Of a stretch of DNA of 64,000 bases, positions 12,629-26,479 are shown in pieces (the first letter of the stretch is position 1; each line of letters begins with the position of its first letter). Below the pieces are notes generated by a model. The model was not told where the DNA came from. It was given only the letters and a program-made list of their open reading frames with translations, and did not search any database. The translations under genes were made by a program, and so were the position numbers. The stretch is from Lepus europaeus (Eukaryota; Chordata; Mammalia; Lagomorpha; Leporidae), in NCBI RefSeq assembly GCF_033115175.1, contig NC_084835.1, forward strand, positions 96,130,448 to 96,194,447. Reading direction: 5' to 3'.

Positions 12629-12931
12629 TGGTGGTGAGCACTGTGGCACAGTGAATTAAGCAGCCGCTTGGGACGCCTGCATCCCTGGAGTATCTGGGAC
12701 AGAGTCCTGCCACAGGGCTTCCAATCCAACTTCCTGACAATGTACCTGGGAGGCAACAAATGATGGCCCAAGTACTTGGGCTCCTGCTATCCATGCAGGA
12801 GACCAGGATGGAGTCCCTGGATCCTGGTTTTGGCTTAGTCCAGTCTTAGCTGTTGTGGACATTTGAGGAGTGAATCAGTAGATGGAAATCTACCTCTGCC
12901 TTTCAAATAGAAATAAACAAACATAAATAGG
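12629..12931 (+). mobile_element. CSINE, older copy
   Basis: Head GGTGAGCACTGTGGCACAG, body with GATGGCCCAAGTACTTGGG and a degenerate CTTTCAAATAGAAATAAA tail. Confidence 0.85.
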
Positions 12932-13683
12932 AATTCTTCAGACATCTAAATTCCCTGTTCACTGTATTTCCTAAATGTTATGCTAACAACTAAGCTGGCA
13001 TTAAAAAACTGAAAAATCATTGTAGAAATGTAACCATTAGGTCTCTGCGGAACTCTACTCCAGCACCATCAAAGATAAAAGCTCCTGGTGCCCACCCACA
13101 GTAAGCCACACGGGTTTGATTTGTAAACATTACAGGAAACTACTTGATTATCTAAAACCAGAGAGGTACCTGACTCCAAACACCCATCAAAAACCTATTC
13201 TATATTGCTGCTTCTATAATCATAGATTTCAATTTATCTCTGATTAAGAATGTGAAGGAAAGATGACAGCATCTCTCTCCACAATTAGAACTCTTCTTAG
13301 TAGACCACCTATAGACACACACGGCACTTTCCCTAACTCCATTAAATTCCTACTATACTCTGCATTATTTTGATGTTTTGAAGAAAAGAGTCTGACCTAA
13401 AAAACTATTATCAGATAGTACCACCTCAATCTAGTTTTACTGTCAATTTAGGTCAATTCAACTCCAAATGAAAAAAAGGCATTCAGATACTACATATCGA
13501 AAGGATAATGATCAAACAAAACAACTACAGTAAAGTAACAAAACTAATTATTCTCCAACACAACCCAGCGTAAGAATGATAAGCTTTCACTGTAGGATAT
13601 AAATGTCTAACATACTTTGTTTTTATAAAACTGTTCAACCAGCAGACTTCAAATCTTGCCATTTTACAAGGCAGGTGCCTCAA

Positions 13684-13972
13684 GGCTGACACTGCGGCAT
13701 AGCAGCAGAGCCGCTGCCTGTGACACTAGCTTACCATGCGGGCACTGGTTTGTGCCCTGGTTGCTCGACTTCCCATCTAGCTTCCTGCTAATGACCTAGG
13801 AAGAGCAGCAGAGAATGGCCCAAGCACTCGGGCTCCTGCCAGAGTGGGAGCCCAGGATGGAGCAGCAGCCTCCTGGCTTTGGCCTGACTCAGCCCTGCAG
13901 CTGTGCTCACTTGGGGATTGAATCAATGCAGGGAAAATTCTCTCTCTCTCTAACTCTTTCAAATAAATAAAT
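13684..13972 (+). mobile_element. CSINE, older copy
   Basis: Head GGCTGACACTGCGGCATAGC, then AATGGCCCAAGCACTCGGG and a CAAATAAATAAATGAC tail. Confidence 0.85.
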
Positions 13973-14396
13973 GACAAAAGTCAGATGCTTCACAACTTGT
14001 TCAAAAACAGGAAACCAAGTCCAAATCAAACCAAATAAATGTTGAAGGAACTAAACAAAACAGGAATACAACTACTATATGAGTATTTCTTAAGCAGGCA
14101 TGCACAGAGTAAGCAATACTTGGACAAGTTGCCGAAAGACTGTGTCTTACTTAAGTTCTATCCTTTAATGTGCTAAGAAAGAACTCTTCCCATTCTTTGA
14201 TGTGGAATCCAACCTATCACCTAATTTAGCAATAATATTGTACACACTGATGACAAATTAAAACTGAGTTTTGTGAGACCCAATTATGTAACTGTTAATC
14301 CTCTCCTTAGAGAAGAGGTTAAGAGTCAAGCAGAACTGTCTTCCAATCCCATCTCAACCATTTATGATATGTTCTGGGGCAAATTATCAAAATTTT

Positions 14397-14764
14397 TTTT
14401 TCTTTTTCTTTTTCTTTTTCTTTTTCTTTTTTTTTTTGACAGGCAGAGTGGACAGTGAGAGAGAGACAGAGAGAAGGGTCTTCCTTTTTGCCGTTGGTTC
14501 ACCCTCCAATGGCCGCCACGGTAGGCGCGCTGCGGCCGGCACACCGCGCTGATCCGATGGCAGGAGCCAGGTGCTTATCCTGGTCTCCCATGAGGTGCAG
14601 GGCCCAAGTACTTGGACCATCCTCCACTGCACTCCCTGGTCACAGCAGAGAGCTGGCCTGGAAGAGGGGCAACCGGGACAGGATCGGTGCCCTGACCGGG
14701 ACTAGAACCCGGTGTGCCGGCGCCACAAGGCGGAGGATTAGCTTAGTGAGCCACGGCGCCGGCC
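14397..14764 (-). mobile_element. Young CSINE with 16-bp perfect TSD
   Basis: The TSD AAATTATCAAAATTTT is at 14381-14396 and 14765-14780. The tail is a (CTTTTT)n run rather than pure T, then GACAGGCAGAGTGGACAG, and it ends CACGGCGCCGGCC. It belongs to the youngest subfamily here. Confidence 0.97.
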
Positions 14765-14974
14765 AAATTATCAAAATTTTCTAAACAAATTTCCAAACAA
14801 TTCGTGAATCACAAAGAGTGCAACTGCATCAATTTTAATCATTTAAACAAAAGATTAACAACATAAAACGTGATTCTTATCCGGATATACAGCACAGTGG
14901 CTGGCATCACAACAAGTACCCTCTCCTCCTGAATAACAGCCCCCTGATCTGAACTTCAAAGAGGGGGGCTATGT

Positions 14975-15237
14975 TTTATCCAGTGGACGACCAAAACCAT
15001 GGATAACACCGAGCCCTATACACACTATTAAGGTTTTACCCATACATACATACTTAGTACATATCATTTACAAATTAGGCACACAGTAAAAGATGAATAA
15101 TGACATAAAAAATAGAACAATTAAAAGAATATAATAATTTACTTAAAGCTTATTATTTCAGGAATTTTCCATTTAATATTTTCAGAACTTGGCTGATCAC
15201 AGGAACTGAAACTGTAGATGAGAGAGGACTATTGTAT
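14975..15237. mobile_element. Tigger/MER2-type DNA transposon fossil
   Basis: AACCATGGATAACACCGAGCC, then TATACACACTATTAAG, the TTACAAATTAGGCACA block, and the terminal AACTGTAGATGAGAGAGGAC segment, typical of pogo-like Tigger/MER2 elements. Confidence 0.7.
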
Positions 15238-15413
15238 TTGGCCTCAACTTATTTGACCAGCCTTATTTTTCTCTATATGCTTTCAGCCAAACCAAACTGC
15301 TATTGAATTGTCAGGATTATAATTTCCTATCCCACCCACCCCGTCTGTGACCACTGCATCTTACAGAACCTGGACTGAGACTGTGTGCCATCTTTACCAG
15401 GCAGCCATCCTCA

Positions 15414-16223
<810 letters not shown>

Positions 16224-16400
16224 TTAGTTTTATAACACTGTTTCAGTGTGACTTTGGAAGAGTCTTCATGGAGACATTCTAAAATGGCGTGAGCTATTTC
16301 ACAGCAATGCTTTTCTGAAGTCTAATGTCGAAATATACCACTGTATATTTTTATAGGTTTTTTCTAACAACAATTTTACTAAGTTTTAAAAGCAACATGA

Positions 16401-16526
16401 GGGTACTTCAAAAAACTCATGGAAAAAAATGGAATTAAAAGATAAGTTTACTTCGGTGCAAAAACCTTTTTGAAATCCATGCATACCTTTCATAGCACAC
16501 ATTTGCCACGACCTTCTTGAAGACCC
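16401..16526. repeat. Palindromic short repeat (unnamed family), copy 1
   Basis: Begins GGGTACTTCAAAAAACTCAT and ends with its imperfect inverse (CGACCTTCTTGAAGACCC). This is a MITE-like 126-bp hairpin. Related copies are at 29192, 31204, 47493, 49524, 53243 and 59258. Confidence 0.75.
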
Positions 16527-16917
16527 TGCACATATGCTTATCAAAAGCATTTCAACAAGAAAAGGACATGGATAGTAAAATATTTTCACACAAAGTATAT
16601 ATTATTTTAAAATAAGAAACAGTTAATTCTGAAGGAATTAGCTAATGTTTTGACAAAGATATCTTCATTAAAATAGTTTTTCCTTAAAGATCCACTAAGA
16701 TTAAGAAGATAATAAAAAAAATTTCAAGAGTTTAAGCATCATTCACCCTTTTTGAAACTATGTATTATGGTGGCAACCAAAATCTCTCTTAACATAAGCA
16801 GAATTAGCTACGGGAAAACTTATCCTAGCAGACAGTCCTAACAGCTCGTTCAGCATTTGACAGATCAAAGACACACACACACAAATCAGAAATAAGAATT
16901 TGTAAAACAGAATTGTC

Positions 16918-17062
16918 GGAGGCAGATTCTAAAGTGTCCCTAAGAGTCAGCCCTGGCATTCTGCACCTTCTCTGTTACTCAATCCAATAGCAGGTGCTGC
17001 CGGGAAGGGACTCTGCAGGTGGCATTAAGGAAGCAATCACTGGAGGAGGATTATCTTTGTTA
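16918..17062. mobile_element. Possible MaLR/LTR fragment
   Basis: GTCCCTAAGAGTCAGCCCTGGC, then GGGACTCTGCAGGTGGCATTAAGG and GGAGGATTATCTTTG resemble MaLR-type LTR sequence. Confidence 0.4.
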
Positions 17063-17650
17063 TGCAGTAAAAGAAATCAATAAGCCAGATTTGGTAAATG
17101 CAAAAACTGGTAACTTATTAAGATTATGGGATATTTGTAAAACAATCAGGCATGCTTGCCCATTAGTAAAAGATTAAGCCGAAAAAGTAGATTTTTCAGG
17201 CAGTATTCTCTGATCAAAACTACTTAATACACTAGAAATTTGAAGTACAAAAAATTATCTGATAAATACAGCAACCCAAAATTTTATAGAAAGAAGTGAA
17301 TAAAGTTTCTGTTAAATTTTTATGCGGAACCCCAATTAAAATACAAATACACAGAAAAAAACCCACAATTATTCTGGTAAATGTAGGGGTAGACAGATAT
17401 TCAAAAGTCTTTCTGAGCTACAAGCACATCTGGGTATGTTAACGAGATTATCCACATTTATACACCAAGCAAGATTTGAGAACTTCCACACGGAGACAGT
17501 TAACAGATCTCCTAATCACTATCATTTTGCAGTACCAAAATCACTCTGGCTAGCAGCATTACTTCCCATGGGAGATGAGAGCTAATTCAAGGAAAACAGA
17601 AGCAAAGTTTGGTTAAGTTACTTTGAAGATAAGAATGACATTCAATTATT

Positions 17651-18108
17651 AGAGGCTCTCAAACTTATTTGATTCACTGCTAAAAAAAATATTGAGGACT
17701 CCAAAGAGCTTCTGTTTGTATGGATCACATTTATGGAAACTTAGACGTCAGATATTAAAACAGACTTGAAAAAATACACAAATTCAATTAAAAATAAATC
17801 AATCATATCACCATTAATGTTTACAGAAAACAACCATATTATCCAAAAGAAAAAAATAGTGAGAAGAGTGACAATGCTTCACATTTTTGCACATCTCTTA
17901 GGTCTGTCAGAACATAGCTGGATTTTCCTATCAGATCTACATTTGGTAGATCTTGCAAATCCATATGCCATGTAGCCTTTGAAATACTCCAGTGTGTACT
18001 TATGAAAGAATGAGAGTAAAAATGGTACCATCGTAATAGTTCTGACCTCAGAAATTTGCAAGTATTTCTGGGACTACCAGAGGTCCGAGACCACACTTTG
18101 AGACCCTT
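17651..18108. mobile_element. Ancient hAT-like DNA transposon fossil
   Basis: Starts near GGCTCTCAAACTTATTTG and ends GACCACACTTTGAGACCC, an imperfect inverted terminus of Charlie type. The internal blocks TTGAGGACTCCAAAGAGCTT and AGTGAGAAGAGTGACAATG are those of a widespread mammalian repeat. Confidence 0.55.
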
Positions 18109-18401
18109 CTGAATTATATTAAAAGATAGCTCTTGCTTTAAATATTCAGCCTCAGATTTTTAAAATCATTTAATATGCAAGCTCACAGAAGGAAGAAAAA
18201 AAATACAACAGGGGATATAAACAAACTAGGGAAGAGGACTTCATGATTTATAACAATTAACCCTAGTTTCTAAACACACTCATTTTATGATGGCAAAGAC
18301 TTAACAAACTTATGTTATTGTAACACATTATTTAAGAACTTTTCAGTGTCAAGAGTGCCAAATAATAATTTGAAGGTAAGAGTTTGCAGACTGAAGAATC
18401 A

Positions 18402-18755
<354 letters not shown>

Positions 18756-19424
18756 TCATAAAGAGATGGAATCTCATCATCTCACATGCCCTGTGCCAGC
18801 ACACACTGGCAACAGCTCTAGAGACCGAGGTAACATGTTTATCCGTTTCCACAGCTCCTACCAGATTTTCCAATTTTCAAATCTCCCTCATCTCACAAAG
18901 TCACATTATGTTGGATTATTCGTTTTACCAGTAGTTTCAGCTTAGCTCTTACTCAAATACAACATTACCAGAGCCCAACCCTGGAACCTGTTGTACTTAG
19001 GGCATTTCTAAAAAGCATAATAAAGGTAAATCCAGTAGAATAAAACTGGAGCAAAGACTAATGAGTTGGAAGTCATAAGAAGAAACACTGTCTTAAAGGA
19101 AGACAAAAAACGTGAGATATTTTTTGATATTTCTCTATTTTAACATGAGACTCTCAGTGAGTTACCAAATTAGAACCAAAAAGTACTAAAACACAAAGAG
19201 CACACAAGTATCAATAGAACAAGGGCTCAAGAGTACTCATTTCATCAGAAAAGTGGGAGCACATGTGCTGAACCTTGGTACTCTTGACTAAGCTAAGCGT
19301 ATCATAAATAATAATATTATGGAAGAAAAAAAACCTGACAACTTTGTAGAACTTTGAATGGCTAGAAACTGAAGGGGAACTATAAATATAAAAGAGCACG
19401 TAAAATAAATCACAGGAACCCATA

Positions 19425-19495
19425 AATATATACACACATATGTGTATATAGCTCTAAAACACATATTTTATATGTATATACATGTATTTAAATAT
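19425..19495. repeat. AT/CA-rich low-complexity stretch
   Basis: Alternating TA and CA dinucleotides with a short palindrome around ACACATATGTGT (19435-19446). Confidence 0.8.
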
Positions 19496-19673
19496 ACCTC
19501 TTATAGTAGTAACTGATAAGATATACTGTAAAACAAACCCATAGATACATATAATAGGCTATAAAATTTTTGATGAATAAAGTATAATTTCAATGAATAG
19601 AAAGATCATTTATTACATTCATATGTACCAATAGAGACTTTAGTAATACTGAGACACAATAATATCTATTTTG

Positions 19674-19981
19674 TCTTTTTAAATATTTATTCATTTATTT
19701 GTAAGTCAGAGTTAGAGAGAGCGAGGTCTACCACCTGCTGGTTCATTCCCCAAATGGTTGCACCAGGCAGGTTTGAACAAAGCAGAAGCCAGGAGCTTCA
19801 TCCAGGTCTCCCACAGGGGTGCAAGAGCCCAAACACTTGAGCCATCCTCTGTTGGCTCTTCCCAGGCCATCAGAAGGTAACTGGACTGGAAGCAGAGCAG
19901 CCGGGACATGAACCAGCACTCATATGGGATGCCGACATAGCAGATGGCAGCTTGATCTGCCATGCCACAACACCGGCCCCC
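19674..19981 (-). mobile_element. CSINE, full length
   Basis: Inverted tail AAATATTTATTCATTTATTTG, body, and end CACAACACCGGCCCC. It lies 33 bp from an opposed copy. Confidence 0.9.
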
Positions 19982-20013
19982 AGTAATCTCTATTTTAAAA
20001 AAGCACTAATGTA

Positions 20014-20315
20014 GGGACAGGTGTGTGGCCTAGCAGTTAAGCCGTGGTTAAGATGGCCATGTCCCATATCACAGTGTCTGGGTATAATTACAGCTGGGGT
20101 TCCTGCTTCTGGCTTCCTATTAATGGGGACCCTGTGAGACAGCAATGATGGCTTAGGTAACTGGGTCCCTGCCACCATGTGGGAGACTTGGCTTCAGTTC
20201 CTAGTTCCCAATTTTGATTTGGCCAAGCTCCAGCCATTATAAGCATTAAGATAGTCAAACAGCCAACTGCAGCTTGCTTTCTCTGTCTCTCAAATAGATT
20301 CATTTTTAAAAAATT
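20014..20315 (+). mobile_element. CSINE with 15-bp TSD
   Basis: The TSD AAAAGCACTAATGTA is at 19999-20013 and 20316-20330. The body is diverged (GGGACAGGTGTGTGGCCTAGC head). A perfect TSD on a diverged body is notable. Confidence 0.92.
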
Positions 20316-20444
20316 AAAAGCACTAATGTAAATCATTTGCATGATTACTTGATTATTCCTTGTTACTCCTTTCTTGCTTAGAAAATAGTTTTATGCAGGT
20401 GATACAGTGTAAGAATGGCAGGGGAAAAGCTATTTGCAACTTAC

Positions 20445-20498
20445 CCAAGCTGTGATTAACAGGGGAAAGAGTAGTAGGAGACAGTTCTGCTGGAGAGC
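20445..20498 (-). CDS. SMAD2: SMAD2 exon 7 (linker), residues 244-262
   Basis: This is a 54-nt exon encoding S-P-A-E-L-S-P-T-T-L-S-P-V-N-H-S-L from the proline-rich linker. It carries the three S-P sites S245, S250 and S255, which are known targets of ERK, CDK8/9 and other proline-directed kinases that tune SMAD2 activity and turnover. The acceptor AG is at 20500-20499 and the donor is a consensus GTAAGT at 20444-20439. It is too short to appear as an independent ORF. It was found by matching the SMAD2 linker and confirmed by phase (2 + 17 codons + 1). Confidence 0.97.
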
Positions 20499-20849
20499 CT
20501 AAAACAAAAAGATTCAATTTTTTAATGCTCAAGTATTTCTAGAAATTCTATATTACTTAATACAATTGGTTATACTGGTGGTAATTATCACCGATAATAT
20601 ACAACTTAAATGCCAAGAATTCAAAACATACTGCTGCTTTAATTTGCTCCTATACATAAAAGGTATAAAAGATTATAAACAGTTCTGGCTTCTAGCCACC
20701 CAGCTCTTTTCCAAAGCCATCTAACGTTGGAAGTGCTTATGTATGCTCCAGAAACACCGTAAGCACGCTTACTTGTAATGTGCCTCTATCAGAGATTGCT
20801 CATGTTGCTATGCTTCCTATTCACCATCTACACCTATCAGCCAGCTGTG

Positions 20850-21240
20850 TGGCATCGTACTATGAACCCATATTGATGGACAGTCAGGTTATTTCAATCT
20901 ACTGCTTCAAAACCCAAGATGGGAACAATTCATCTTGCACATTTTGCATACTTCCAATCACATTGAAGGACAGCCTTATCAGGGAAACTGTGAGATCAGA
21001 TTTGTGCACTTTGTAATTCTGATAGATATCTGGCAGAGTTACCACTCAGTAACAACACAAATGGAGAGGGATGCCCTTGGTAAGAGGTGTTGTGTCTTAA
21101 TTTGCATTTCTCATAAAAATGACATTTTGTTTCCTTCTGTGACGAGTCTGTTCTGCTCATTTCTGTATTGTGCTGTTGATCACACTGTCCTTACTGACTT
21201 GTAAAGGCTCTTTGAGGATTAAGGATATTTGTCCTTTCAC
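20850..21240 (-). mobile_element. Old L1 3'-end fragment
   Basis: Contains the inverted L1 3' block TTAATTTGCATTTCTC and diverged 3' UTR sequence around it. Confidence 0.5.
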
Positions 21241-23039
21241 GGGTGGATGCTTGGATCTGGTCATCAGTTTTGCAACTCAATTCATTAAAAACAAATGTTA
21301 CAGGACTTAATTTGTGAATCATTTTGGGGTTTGTCACAAGTTGATAAAAGTGGTGGTGATGGTTCCTTCTGGCTGAAAGACAACATTTCAAGTATTTTCT
21401 CAGTAAGCATGATACTGGCCTTAAGACTAAGAAGAGAAAAACATTACTTAAGATTTTTGTTCATGGCCAGTATCAAGCGACACTAGTCTGCAGATTTACA
21501 CAAGTACTGTGTGTAAGACCCTGTGAACAAGGTCCTAACAATCTGGAAGCTTAATGTCTTTATGCTCTGGAACGGTTTAAAGAGTACCAGCATAATCAGT
21601 CAATAATTTCCTAGCATTTACTCCAAGACATTCTGTTTCTTCTATCCAAGTGATTTGTTGAGAATTTTATTTTCCTATAAAATTGATCTCTCCTTATATA
21701 GGTTAAATCTAACCAAGAAAATAAGGTGAGGTGAGAGAGAGGGAGAAATACACAAACTAGGAAGATGAACAAACACACACAACGGAAAAAGAGGAAAAAA
21801 CAAACACCGATAGACTACTTGGCTCAATTCTATGCAACTATATTTAAAAGACAGTTTTCACAAAATATTAAATAATCATAATTACCAACATGAGATACAT
21901 TTTGTTTCTGGTCCTCATTCGCTACACATTTAGGGGAAGTTATCTAAAAGAGGATGACCCACAGCTCCAAAGCTTTAAAGGTACCCCTGGGCACAGGTGC
22001 AGAGTAAGACATGAGCCTAAGCTGCACTCCCTTTCTCACCATACACCACGATAACCAGGGCGGAAAATAGCAGGCGAAAGGTGAAACAGCAGCTCCTGGA
22101 TAAGCAGGTGAATGCGAGAGAGAGAACAGATGAGGATTATTTTTTTAGAAGACAGAAGTCTTCCATAACACAATTAAGTTATGTTCCTTTTTTGTCCCTC
22201 ACTCTGAAAAATCTGTTGGCAAGTCACAACAGGTACAAGAAAGGTCAAAATATATTTAGAACAATGAAGGAAAATTCATGCTGTTTCCTGAAGCAGATGT
22301 AAGTAAACAAAGTCACTAGCAGAAATGGAAGAAACTGTCCAATTACTCATATCTATTAAAGACTTACTTCTCCATTCAATACTTATCAAAAGGGACCAGC
22401 AGAATCACTTGGACTAACAGGAGTCCAGTCAAATGTGACAAAAATTAATTTACAGATTACAGAAAGGCAGGCTCATTATAAAATTAAGTTTGTTAGTTAA
22501 TATGAACTTTGAGGCAAATGTAACTATTCAAGTCTGGCCCACTAGAAGCACTCAGTTGTTAGACGTGATAATTGTCCTGTTTCAGCTACTTTCAATCAAC
22601 AGTGTCTGCTACTGCAGCTAAAACAGCTACAGAAATCTTTGTAAATATATTCTTGCATACAGGTTCATATATATTTATAGGACATATTTTTCATAAAGGA
22701 AGTGTTCAATAAAAAGGAAATTTTACTCAGTACCAGAGAGTCCTCTCAAAATGTTCAGTCTCACCAAGTTTATGAGCTGGTGTTTCTTCACATGTCACTA
22801 CCTGCTGACATCAGCCAATCTGATGGGTTTAAAGGGAGCAATGCTTTTTTTGTTGTTGTATGTAGTACACTCATGTTCTTGCTTCCATTTTTCTATTAAC
22901 TACTGTATTTTTTTTTCCTTTTCTGTCTACAAAATTTTAAATTTAGAAGTCAGTTCTTCTGACTTCTCAGTCATTTGCAAATATTTCCACCAGTTTTTGG
23001 AACTGTTCTAAAAACTTTTTTAAACAAATAGATGTTAAA

Positions 23040-24430
23040 GTGGTTTTAGGTTCAAAGAAAAATTGAATGTAAACTCAAAAGAGCTTTCATCTACCCTTCC
23101 CTTCCCCCTACCCTATCCACAGGAACACCCTCATATCACAATGTACATTTGCTGCAATCAATAATCCAGCATCGACATACCATTATCACCCAAAAAGCCC
23201 ACAGCTTACATCAGGGCTCATTATTGGTGTTGTGTGTTTTACTAGTTTTGACAAACATATGACAACATGTATCTACCACCTACAACACATACAGGAACTG
23301 CCCTAAAAATGCCTTGTCCTCAACCTAGTAATCCCTCCCATTTCTATAACCCCTAACAATCATTGGTCATCTTACTGTCTCCACAGCTGTTTCTTGCAGA
23401 ATGTCCTAGAGTCGGAATCAGACAGCTTATGTAATCTTTTCAGAATTGCTTCTTCCATTTTCATGCCTGTTCATGGCTTGATAATTCATGCACTCAATAA
23501 TTCATGCACTCAATATTCCACCATCTGAATGTACCACAGTTTGTCCATTCACCTATGATACATATCTTGCTGGATTCAAGTTTGAGCAATTATGTATAAA
23601 GATGCCAAAAACATTTATGTGTTGGTTTTTGTGTAGATAAAAGTTTTGATTCATCTGGGTAAATACAAGGGGCAAAACAGCTAGATCATAAACTAAGAAT
23701 ATGGCTAACTTTTGTTAAGAAACCATCAAACTCTTCCAAGTGGTTGTCCCATTTCACAATCCTACCAGTAATGAATCAGAACTACTGCTCCCCATCCTTA
23801 TCAGCATCTGGGGTTCTCAGTGATTTGGATTTTGCCATTCTAACAGGTGTATAGAAGCATCTCATTGCAGTTTTAATTTGCTTTGACTTCTTTTTATCTG
23901 TTGTATATGTACAATCATTTTTTGCTTGATGGTACAGTGAGGCGTATATAAAATATGTTTTCATTAAAAAAAAACTTTATTCAAAGACTACTCTGTTCCA
24001 CATACTGCTTCTGATGTCATGATTTGCATCTTTTTATGTTGTATGTCCTAGTTATAGTTATGTTTCACCTTTCAACCTTCATACTACAGATATGTGAGTT
24101 ACATACCTATGTTATTCTAAATTTGACTATATATCCACCTTTATCAGTGAATTTTATCCTTTGTGGGTTTTCAGTTTAGTAATTAGCATTGTTTTGTTTC
24201 TGTTTGAACAACTCCTTTGAAATCTGAAGGCAGGTATTACGGAGATAAACTCCCTTAGATTTTTGTCGGTCTAGGAAAGTTTTTCTCTTGCATTTCTGAA
24301 GGAGAGTTTTGCTGGATAGAGTATTTTTGGTAGGCAGGGTTTTCCTTTCAGCATTTTGAATGTATCAAACCACTCCCTCCCAGCCCAGAAGGTCTCTGCT
24401 GAGAAATCCACTGATTGTCTAAGGTAGATT
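23040..24430 (-). mobile_element. Old L1 (L1M-type) fragments
   Basis: GTTTTGATTCATCTGGGTAA, CCATTCTAACAGGTGTATAG and GCAGTTTTAATTTGC (about 23640-23880) are the inverse of an L1 3' end. 24300-24430 matches the inverse of an L1 ORF1-side block (TTTTGCTGGATAGAGTATTT). There is no intact ORF. Confidence 0.7.
23481..23512. repeat. 16-bp perfect tandem duplication
   Basis: ATAATTCATGCACTCA occurs twice without a gap, inside an L1 fossil. Confidence 0.95.
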
Positions 24431-24459
24431 CCCTTGCACATGACATGCTCATTTTCTCA

Positions 24460-24850
24460 TGCTGTTTTTATTCACAAGAGCAAAGAGAATCTAAATGTGG
24501 ACAAATGAACGGATAAAGGAACTACAGTATATATGCATAATAGAACATCATTCAGTCTTAAAAATACAGATGCTACTATTGTATAACAACATGGAGGAAA
24601 CTGGAAGATATTACACTAAATAAAGCAAGACAAAATATTGCATGATACCATTTATGTGAATGCAATCAATGTACAAAATTCAAATACATAGAAAAAATAA
24701 AACAATGAATACAAAGGAGAAAGGAAATTTAGAGATGTATCTTAAAGGGCATAAAGTTGCAGATACACAGAAAGAGTAAGTCTAGAGATCTAACATACAA
24801 CAATTGTAAAGCATAGAGGAAGCTCAAACATACATACAAAAACACACACA
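24460..24850 (+). mobile_element. Old L1 3'-end fragment
   Basis: Blocks AACATCATTCAGTCTTAAAA, AACAACATGGAGGAAACTGG and GCATGATACCATTTATGTGA are those of an L1 3' UTR in the plus orientation. Confidence 0.7.
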
Positions 24851-25386
24851 ACTATGAAAGGATGACTATGTTAACTTGCTTGACTTAGCAATATCTCAAA
24901 AACACCCATTCTTCCCAACTCTCTATCTTTGGAAACTAGCCAGAGGTAGTCTAGTGCAGCAATTAATAAAAAACTCTAGATTCTGACAGCCTAGGTATGA
25001 ATTTGTCACTTTCTGTGATATTCATTACAATGTTAGGTTTCTAACTTTTGATAAATTATGCACCTTTTTATATTAAGTCATTTTGCTAGCTGTAATTATA
25101 TGTAATGTTTAAATTTTGCTATTTTACTGTGCTAAACTTTTAGAATTCACGTGTATCATAATTTTACCTGTAAAATAATAGTTTAAATGTTATTTGACTC
25201 AGAATAATGGTAGAGATATAAAAAGATAAAAAAGAAATGTTATGTATTGTATGTCAAATCCAGCTACATATACAATGTGTAACTACTTTCTCAAGCTTAT
25301 TAAGTTCTATATATTTCCAAATTTTTTATGGACATATTTCTGTTCAAATTATTTCTCATTTGTTTTTGGTAAAAACTTCTGCAGAA

Positions 25387-25690
25387 GGCCGGCACCGCGG
25401 CTCAATAGGCTAATCCTCCGCCTTGCGGCGCCGGCACACCGGGTTCTAGTCCCAGTTGGGGCACCAATCCTGTCCCGGTTGCCCCTCTTCCAGGCCAGCT
25501 CTCTGCTATGGCCCGGGAATGCAGTGGAGGTGGCCCAAGTCCTTGGGCCCTGCACCCGCATGGGAGACCAGGAGAAGCACCTGGCTCCTGCCTTCGGATC
25601 AGCGTGGTGCACCGGCCATTGGAGGGTGAACCAATGGCAAAGGAAGACCTTTCTCTCTGTCTCTCTCTCACTGTCCACCCTGCCTGTCAA
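25387..25690 (+). mobile_element. Young CSINE with TSD
   Basis: Head GGCCGGCACCGCGGCTCAAT, body CCGCCTTGCGGCGCCGGCAC and end CTGCCTGTCAAAAA. The TSD is around CTTCTGCAGA (25376-25385 and 25697-25706). Confidence 0.95.
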
Positions 25691-25812
25691 AAAAAACCTT
25701 CTGCAGAGTTCTCCTTGAATATAGAAGACCAGGCGAAATCTTTACTTTAGACATAATGAGGAAATGCTGAATAAATGAAAAACATCCAATTTTCTTTTGT
25801 ATCTTTTTAAAC

Positions 25813-26138
25813 TTTTTTTTGTTTAAGATTTTATTTATTTATTTGAGAGAGTTACAGAGGGAGAGATAAAGAGAAAGGTCTTCCTACCGTTGGTTCACTC
25901 CCCAAATGGCCGCAAAAGCTGGAGCTGCGCTGATCCAAAGCCAGGAGCCAGGAGCTTCTTCCCGGTCTCCCATGCGGATGCAGGGGCCCACGGACTTGGG
26001 TCATCTTCTATTGCTTTTCCAGGCCACAGCAGAGAGCTGGATTGGAAGAGGAGCAGCCGGGACTAGAATAGGCACCCATGTGGGATGCCAGCGCCAAAGG
26101 CAGAGGATTAACCTACTGCGCCACAGTGCCAGTCCCCT
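25813..26138 (-). mobile_element. CSINE, full length
   Basis: Inverted tail AAGATTTTATTTATTTATTT and end GCGCCACAGTGCCAGTCCCC. It is sense to SMAD2, so it brings AATAAATAAA into the pre-mRNA. Confidence 0.93.
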
Positions 26139-26139
26139 T

Positions 26140-26414
26140 TCTTTTCTTAAAGACTTATTTATTTGAAAGGCAGAGTTGACAGAGAGAGAGACAGAGAGAG
26201 AGAGAGATTTTCCATTTGCTACTTCGCTCCCCAAGTGGCCACAGCAGCCAGGGCCGGGCCAAACTGAAGCCAGGAGCCTCTTCCAGATCTCCCAATGTGG
26301 CTGCAGGGGCCCTGGTACTTGGGCCATCATCCACTGCTTTCCCAGACACATTGGCAGGGAGCAGGATCAGAAGTAGAGCAGCTGGGACATGAATGATTGC
26401 TCACGTGGGATGCA
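26140..26414 (-). mobile_element. CSINE, head-truncated, abutting the previous copy
   Basis: The inverted tail TTAAAGACTTATTTATTTGA directly follows the preceding SINE. The head is lost near GGGATGCATC. Confidence 0.88.
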
Positions 26415-26479
26415 TCAAGAGATAAAACAGCCAATAAACCAGATCTGTTAAGCAGACACTGGAACTGCCAGATAAAACT

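Noticed and set aside
25242..25750. ORFs up to 158 codons on both strands
   Set aside because: Young CSINE plus flanking intron. No codon bias or homology to a gene.
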